64,000 bases of DNA from Stemphylium vesicarium (taxonomy: Eukaryota; Ascomycota; Dothideomycetes; Pleosporales; Pleosporaceae). Made by a program: the position numbers and the translations under genes. Positions 58,214 through 64,000 of the stretch are shown piece by piece. Location: NCBI GenBank assembly GCA_004380135.1, contig QXCR01000131.1, positions 18,608 through 82,607 of the forward strand, in the 5' to 3' direction. The first letter of the stretch is position 1. Every line of letters begins with the position of its first letter. The notes under the pieces were generated by a model. It saw only the letters and a program-made list of their open reading frames with translations. It was not told the origin of the DNA and made no database searches.

Positions 58214-59653
58214 TCAGACGGTATTCGTCCTATCACGACATAGGCAGCCAAACCCAGGAGGTGAGCTTCCACGGCTGTACGCCCGATCCTTCAAACGGCT
58301 TGCTGGACCTTGCTCGACATCAAACCTTGTACCCCACGATTCGAGTGATCCATCATGGAAATGGGCTGATAATCGTGGGAGATGCACACTCTTCCGCACA
58401 GCGATGATGGTGGTTACCGTTATCGAGCCGCTTCTGCTTCGATCCACCTGCGGGACCTGGATGCTTTGCGACGTATGCGATCCCACAGTAATCTTCGAGC
58501 CCACCGTATTCTTCGACGCCTGCGTGGTCTTCGATGTAGACTTGGACATACGTGTGCTGAGGCGGATAAGCCTTTGTGGGAGGAACATGTCGAAGAGAGG
58601 ACGCAACAGGGGACAGCAGGTAACGATGATCCCAGTGCTTATCCGGGCAATTGCCCACATCAATGTCGTTGCTAGATTGTATGTAACATCGCCGTGAAAA
58701 ACAATATCGGCAATCGAGTCGATACGGAGGGCGCCGATCACAATGTTACTGTGGCCTTGTTAGCCATGCATGTAGGCTACACCGACTCGCGTTGGATGTT
58801 CGCACAACAGTCCAAAACCAAACATGCCAGAGACTGCCAGCTTGTGAGAGGTGCGAAGCTTTAGATTCCAGACCACACGGTGAGGCAGATACCAGATGAG
58901 ACCGTCCAAGATAACCCCCATTATTGAGATAGATCTTGAAAAGGGTTTCATCTGGAAACAATACTTTGGATTCTCGGCGGGTATTGCATAATTGTACTTG
59001 AGGGGACGGCAATGCAGCGACGTGACCATGAGCGAGGTGAGCGCCATGCCGATTGCCACAAGGATGCAAAAATGTGCTATGAGCTCGGTCAATAAAAGCG
59101 GCCATTTTGCAGCAAAGAGATGTGGTATATGAGTCAGTACCAACGAGCCTGAGCTTGGAGTAATTCTTGATGTACAGAGTCCGGATGAAGAAGATTAAGA
59201 TTGCGCATCGGGTCAGGTTCAAGCTGATGGTCAGTGGTATACGGAAAAGCCAGAGGATCTATTCGCGTGAGTTCTGATGTAAGCAGACGGGTTTACCCCT
59301 ACCTTTAGGCTCAACACGATGTCGTCGGTGGTAGCCGCGGTTATGTGCCGGCGGACAAGACTAGCAGCCATCGCTTCCTTGAGTCAGCAAAGCTTGAAAG
59401 TCGGTAGACATCAGGGGCGGCGTGCAAACTACGAGCATGGCCACTACGACGTATTGGAACAGCTGGCGGCTATGTCAACAAGTCAGGCATGTGCAGTAGG
59501 ATGCTGGGGCAATACTAGGGCTAGGACCAGGAGGGTATCGTCAATACTCCATTTGAGGAGCTTCGAGCGCTTCGCAAAGTACCGTGCGACCAGAAACAGC
59601 AAAGGTAACACCGAGAGAAAAACAAGGCCGAAGATAAATTTACCAGCTGGCAT
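58214..59653 (-). CDS. rhodopsin-domain integral membrane protein, 390 aa
   Basis: Six exons inferred: 59516-59653, 59410-59462, 59303-59360, 59141-59258, 58806-59076 and 58214-58748. It begins MPAGKFIFGLVFLSVLPLLFLVARYF, then WSIDDTLLVLAL. Family landmarks follow: KILWLFRIPLTISLNLTRCAILIFFIRTLY, HFCILVAIGMALTSLMVTSLHCRPL, FSRSISIMGVILDGLIWYLP, and ALRIDSIADIVFHGDVTYNLATTLMWAIARISTGIIVTCCPLLRPLF in the last helices. The tail is Ser/Thr-rich. This is the same superfamily as the gene at 21083 but a distant member. The joint between exons 2 and 3 uses a weak GTCTAC donor, and the intron at 59259-59302 is only 44 bp, so the middle of the model is the least certain part; a frameshifted pseudogene is the alternative. 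Confidence 0.7.
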
Positions 59654-61668
59654 TGATGGTTCGGATGGGTAGCGGGGCAACGAGGGAAGAGCGGGGTGCT
59701 GGAGGGTTATGGAGCAGCCGTGCGCATGTTAGGACGCGGAGGGAGCGGTAGCCGCAATGGTGATTAGGTCTCAGGTAAGATGGTGTTCTGAAAGGCGATG
59801 GTGAGATATTTGCGCCGAAGCCGGAGCTCCGTGACGGAGTCGCAAAGCTTATGCGATGCGGCTGCCTCTGGTGGTGATGAAACACATGCTCGACGTGTCA
59901 GCGGAAGGCGTCGCCGGCCAGAAGTGAGGCAGTCCGGGAAGCTACCGGCTGCCAACCCAACTCTGCACAAGGATCATGGCAGAGGAGAGCCCAGGTTGCG
60001 CCCCCTTTACAGCGGCGACGGCAACATAGTTCGGCTGGCGGTCCAGGTGTTTTGGACAGCCAAGGGACAGCTCCAGCGGCTGCTACTCATAATACCGGTG
60101 CCGATCATGGAGATGACTTTTCTTAGTAAGAGACAGGTACTGAGTTGCGGCATGATGTCAAGGGTGAAAAAATGTATCGAGCTTTCCTGGGTGGTGTTGA
60201 TGCGCATGTGACCAAAGCTGGCGCGAGGCCCGTAAACAAACCGAGCATACAGGGAGGACCATGGTGTTTCCTCGACGCCTTACAAGGCGACCAGAAGGCC
60301 AGTGGGAGAGAGGACGTGACAGACGCGAGCAGGCGGAAAGGGCATTGCGGCTGACGACGGCAGGCAAAGTTAGTGGTGTCTAGCAAGTCGCAGGTGGAAG
60401 CACAGAGGGCAGAGGTGAAATTGACATGTTTCAGGCCTAGGCGCAAGAGGCGGTGTCGTCGACTTCTCCGACCTGTTGTGCATCTCGGCGGCACTCGACT
60501 AGGCATACAACTTTATCGCGAGTTTCGCGTCGCGAAAAATGCTCTGCTCAGCCTCTGGCAAGCGTCGTGTCTTCGGTCGGGCCGACGCCATTCTTTTTTC
60601 AGCGTGCCCGCCCTAGCACGGAGCTCAATAGTACGCCTCGGAGGTTTACGAGCCAACTTTCGTATTTGCCTCGAGCAAAGCGCTATTCTCTCGTCGCGCA
60701 CCACCAAGGACCCTGAAATGTATCGGATCCCGTTGACGCGACATGTCCCGCACTTTGTACGCCCGCGTTGCGTGGCACCGCTGATCGATTCGCACTCCAA
60801 TCTTAGGCGGGCGCGCTGCCCGCCCAGTCAGAGGGGGATCGTCGGGCAAACGCATCAGTGGCAGGGCTGATCAGGCATCAGAGAAACACAGGCTGGAGGG
60901 CAGAAGCAAGGGTACCGTCGATCACATTGATCGCCTTACACAATACACCCAGTTTACTGCGACACGATAGTGGGTACCGTGGTTCACGCACGCAGTCGCA
61001 GCGGCGGTGCGCAGTACGGCCAGTCTGCTTGCTGAGAGGCCGTCTACGTGCTCGCCATCAGGCGCTACAGCACGACACCACCCAAGGCAAAACGGCAAAC
61101 TGCTCATGTTGCCACGACGTTAGCAGGTCGCGCATGACAGGCCATGGACCATCTCGACGCCCATTGGCCGAGGGTACGAAACGCCAGCGGGATCCGGCAG
61201 AGAGGTGCACGCCATCCAGGGGTACATGATAGTTCGTCCTTGCGCTTTTCCAAGGCCGTGCAAGACTCCACCCATGTCCCTGGTCCAAGTCTGTAAACGT
61301 CATGTGCGCCCGCCTGCTCTGCCTGCCAACTCGTACTTTCGGCTTGGGCGCCGTGCGAATTCCCATGAGCTAGTGTGTCCTGGGCAGTAGGAAGCGAATT
61401 GGACCACTAATATCTTCCTGACACGATCCGCACCCACCGAGCCACGACCGTTTTTCCGCTTTCAAGTAACCTTGCTATCCGTCCTCCGTGCATTATCATC
61501 TCTTTCTTTTCTTTAATTACTCCCCAGTACATAGCTTGCGTTCCCTGGGTTTTATTGTGGACCAAGGCTGCTCTCTCAGATTCCATATATACCACTTACT
61601 CCGCGGCTCCCGCAGACATGAACTAGGACCTGTAACCCGCCCATTCCGGAATACCACTCTCACCCACC
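59654..61668. other. gene-poor 2.0-kb stretch
   Basis: Many short overlapping frames on both strands, none with family similarity, signal peptide or coherent splicing. A pyrimidine-rich stretch at about 61495-61515 is a likely promoter element for the next gene. A degenerate gene here cannot be excluded. Confidence 0.4.
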
Positions 61669-62889
61669 ATGGAACACCGACAGTCTTCACCCTCTCCTCG
61701 CACTGCGAGCCCACGCCACAGCATGCACCGACAGAGGAGCAACTCATTTCCCATCGTCGACGCCTTTGGATGCACAACACCCGAGGCACTGCTGATTCTG
61801 GCAGAGGGTAGGGCTGCTGTCCGCAAGCGCCGAGCCCGACGGAACCAGTCAGTGAACGATGAAGTCGTCAGCCCCTTCAACCCCCGAGACCATGTCAAGT
61901 TCCTGGAGCAACTCGCATCGATGGCAACGCCCCAAGAACAGGCAAACCCCTTTGAATCCAGGCAAACACACTCGCGGATGCCCTCCGATGCTACGGATAC
62001 CAGCACTTCAACCGTAGTGCCAAATGACGAGGGTGGCCAAGTTCGAAATGTCTCCCCCACGCTAGGCGACTATTCCGCCAATCTGGCCCAGTTCATCAAG
62101 AACCAGCTAAAATCCATACCAACCTACCAACCCAACCCCGAATCCACCTCACCCCTCTCCCCGCGCTCATGTCCGGATCTATCGTTTCCCAACAGGACGT
62201 CACAGTCACCGAACCCGTCAGTACGGCGACCGGTAGATGCGCCACGGGTAATCGACATTCCCCCCGTGCGGCCACCGATGAAGAGCCAGTTTTCGGCATG
62301 GAGCTCTACCGACGAGGACACGGATGATGAGTCGCTGCCTCTGCCGGAATATGCGTTTTCTCTCAGGGATCCCATCTCCAACGGAAGCAACCATACGCCT
62401 TCGGTACTAGGCTACTACGAGACCTCGCACAACAATTCGTCGTTTCTATTTTCATCGACGCCGCTAGAGGAGTCGGAGCCTGACACGGCCAAGACGTTCA
62501 GGTTTCCGGACCAGTCAGCACTACCAAGCACCTCACCCGAGCAACGGGATTACGACGACTACCCCTCATCCTGCCCCTCACAACCACAGCTCACGTCTTT
62601 GTCCGCTACGTCAGCCCCGTCCATGACTTCGTCACGATCCTCGTCGTCATACTTTGACTGCAAACGCCCTACCGCCATTACGCCCCACATGAAGGAGCGG
62701 GTTATCGCGGCAGTGACGCCTCCCCACGTACGCAACAAGAGGCTTACTGCCATATCCCCGTGGGAGGGAGGAGCGCTCGCCAATGTTCATGACGTTTACG
62801 TCGAGTCACATCAGCGCGTCAATGTCGATGGCATGTCATTTGACATGCTAAGAGACTTTAACGTCCCCACCCGGCTTACACCCTGCTAA
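61669..62889 (+). CDS. conserved Ser/Pro-rich fungal protein of unknown function, 406 aa
   Basis: A single exon. The N-terminus has RSNSFPIVDAFGCTTPEALLILAEGRAAVRKRRARRNQ, a well-structured block with a basic stretch. A long disordered Ser/Pro/Thr region follows with many SP/TP sites (possible proline-directed phosphorylation). The C-terminal 60 residues are again ordered (ITPHMKERVIAAVTPPHVRNKR, ISPWEGGALANVHDVYVESHQRVNVDGMSFDML). Ordered ends and a disordered middle are typical of conserved filamentous-fungal regulatory proteins. I do not know a named family. The ATG lies in a strong CACCATGG context. Confidence 0.82.
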   Translation: MEHRQSSPSPRTASPRHSMHRQRSNSFPIVDAFGCTTPEALLILAEGRAAVRKRRARRNQSVNDEVVSPFNPRDHVKFLEQLASMATPQEQANPFESRQTHSRMPSDATDTSTSTVVPNDEGGQVRNVSPTLGDYSANLAQFIKNQLKSIPTYQPNPESTSPLSPRSCPDLSFPNRTSQSPNPSVRRPVDAPRVIDIPPVRPPMKSQFSAWSSTDEDTDDESLPLPEYAFSLRDPISNGSNHTPSVLGYYETSHNNSSFLFSSTPLEESEPDTAKTFRFPDQSALPSTSPEQRDYDDYPSSCPSQPQLTSLSATSAPSMTSSRSSSSYFDCKRPTAITPHMKERVIAAVTPPHVRNKRLTAISPWEGGALANVHDVYVESHQRVNVDGMSFDMLRDFNVPTRLTPC

Positions 62890-63792
62890 GCCTCAGCATT
62901 TCTTTGAGTCATCCTGTTTTACTAGCGTGTGCGTTTGGGGGCTTTCGGTATACACAAATTGGGAAGCTGCTGTCAGCCGGTCTGGCGGCAGCTACTGGCG
63001 TCTCTCTCCTTGCTTCTTACTTGTCCTTTGCACACAAGGTACAATTTGTAATGTTGGGATCTATGAGCTTTCAAGCGATGTGTTGAATTTTTATTTTCTT
63101 TGTAACAGCTTTTTGCTTTCCATTAGTTCAGCGCTTGCTCTTTCTTTCCGTGTGTCGATCTTATTGACACCTACCTTGCACACATTACGAGTGTACGCGA
63201 CACACGACTCCATTCGTTTATTCTTGGCAGTGAAGCCTTGGCAGGCCTGTACATATATCAGTCGAGGGTGGTTAGGGGTCGCGCTTGTTGCGCCCAAAGC
63301 AAACATGAGGGGTGGTAGCGGATTTGGGTAGCAGATGAAACAGTAGATATTGCGCACATGACTTACGATGGCAATGTAACACTTTGCGCATCAAACTTGA
63401 GTTCCTGCATGCTTCTTAGTATGCGCCGTTGTGACGATAAACCTTGGCTAGCATTCCGAGTACCTGGTAGACAAAGTGAATCATGAGGCACAGCACCTAG
63501 TAGTGTCTCAAGCGGTGAAAGGAACATGCAAGGTCCCGCTCGTGCAGATGCGCCGATCTGGAGACGGAGCGGGATGCATGATTCGAGATCGGTGAGCCAC
63601 GACTGTTTGATTGGTTTGCTTCCGAAGGGAACTGCAACCACGCCGCCGGAGACAAATATCATCTTCGCCTTTGCTTATTGTCGCATACGCGAGACTCGCA
63701 GGATGCATGGCGAGTATTCTTTAGTCCACCTTCGCCTTTTCTAACAACCATTGCAGCCGTCCTCTCACATTGCCACGGCGTGTCAAGAATAG
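62890..63792. other. intergenic 0.9 kb
   Basis: Downstream of the Ser/Pro-rich gene. T-rich sequence at 63085-63115 suits a terminator. No gene with support; the upstream exon of the partial gene at the right edge may lie here. Confidence 0.4.
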
Positions 63793-64000
63793 GAACTCGT
63801 CCTAATTGAAACACCCCCACCCAGACTTAGCATCCACACACCCGCTTGCGACAACTTTCCCCAGCTTCTTTCCGAGCTTCCCCCCAATGATGCGCAACAG
63901 GGCTTCCTGCCATCCTGCGCGTCATTGGACCACATCTCTGAACAGACGAGCGACTTCACGCACATGTACGACTATCACGAACTATTTCTTGAGGATTTCC
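63793..64000 (+). CDS. partial exon of an unrecognised protein leaving the window
   Basis: An open frame begins after a plausible acceptor (CAAGAATAG at 63784-63792) and runs to the end of the window. The translation includes DNFPQLLSELPPNDAQQ, FLPSCASLDHISEQ and DFTHMYDYHELFLEDF, with acidic/hydrophobic composition like the N-terminal part of a regulator. There is no usable ATG inside, so an upstream exon is expected. I recognise no family. Confidence 0.4.

Noticed and set aside
60373..60870. 165-codon plus-strand frame
   Set aside because: Arg/Ser-rich low-information translation without similarity; overlapping frames on the other strand are similar in length.

Overview
This is nuclear DNA of a filamentous ascomycete (Pezizomycotina), most likely a dothideomycete of the Pleosporales type. 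The evidence is many short spliceosomal introns (44-95 bp, GT...AG, CTAAC/CTGAC-like branch sites), typical fungal families (UstYa-like, Pth11/SAT4-like rhodopsin-domain proteins, GH45, Cnl2/NKP2, EAF3, MOB1, Ino4-type bHLH), and a transposon riddled with TAG codons in the manner of repeat-induced point mutation (RIP). The species cannot be told from the sequence. All spliced models below were built by eye from frame, splice signals and family similarity.

Layout. 1-3.6 kb: a small glycine/valine-rich protein and a DUF1757-like membrane protein. 4.05-9.4 kb: the most interesting locus, a compact fungal RiPP (ribosomally synthesised, post-translationally modified peptide) cluster of the ustiloxin/phomopsin (dikaritin) type. 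It holds a secreted repeat precursor with Kex2 (Lys-Arg) sites, two UstY-family (DUF3328) oxidases on opposite strands, and a UstQ-type tyrosinase that carries an in-frame TGA where the conserved Trp of the CuA motif should be. 9.88-13.71 kb: a RIP-degraded hAT transposon with inverted ends, directly downstream of the cluster. 13.7-21 kb: gene-poor, with one GH45-like protein that has a GPI-like tail and an altered catalytic position. 21-30 kb: a rhodopsin-domain membrane protein, MOB1 and a large GH63-like glucosidase, all on the minus strand. 30-34 kb: sparse, with a curious gene built from 63-nt repeat exons. 34-46.8 kb: a dense housekeeping block (bHLH factor, secreted GH5-like protein, Cnl2/NKP2, EAF3, nicotinamide riboside kinase, ARMH3/DUF1741, a membrane-anchored protein). 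46.8-54.7 kb: gene-poor, with a divergent pair of paralogous small secreted eight-cysteine proteins and a coiled-coil protein. 54.7-64 kb: an ISG12/IFI6-like protein, an RCC1-repeat protein, a second rhodopsin-domain protein, a conserved Ser-rich protein and the start of a gene that leaves the window.

How they work together. The precursor, two UstY proteins and tyrosinase form a plausible secretory-pathway peptide factory: the precursor enters the ER, UstY oxidases and tyrosinase modify tyrosine-bearing core repeats, and Kex2-type cleavage frees them. The two intergenic regions flanking the UstYa gene share CGG-rich elements, which fits co-regulation by a Zn2Cys6 factor not encoded here. The broken tyrosinase and adjacent RIP-mutated transposon suggest a cluster that may be decaying or polymorphic. 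The other genes are mostly independent housekeeping functions.
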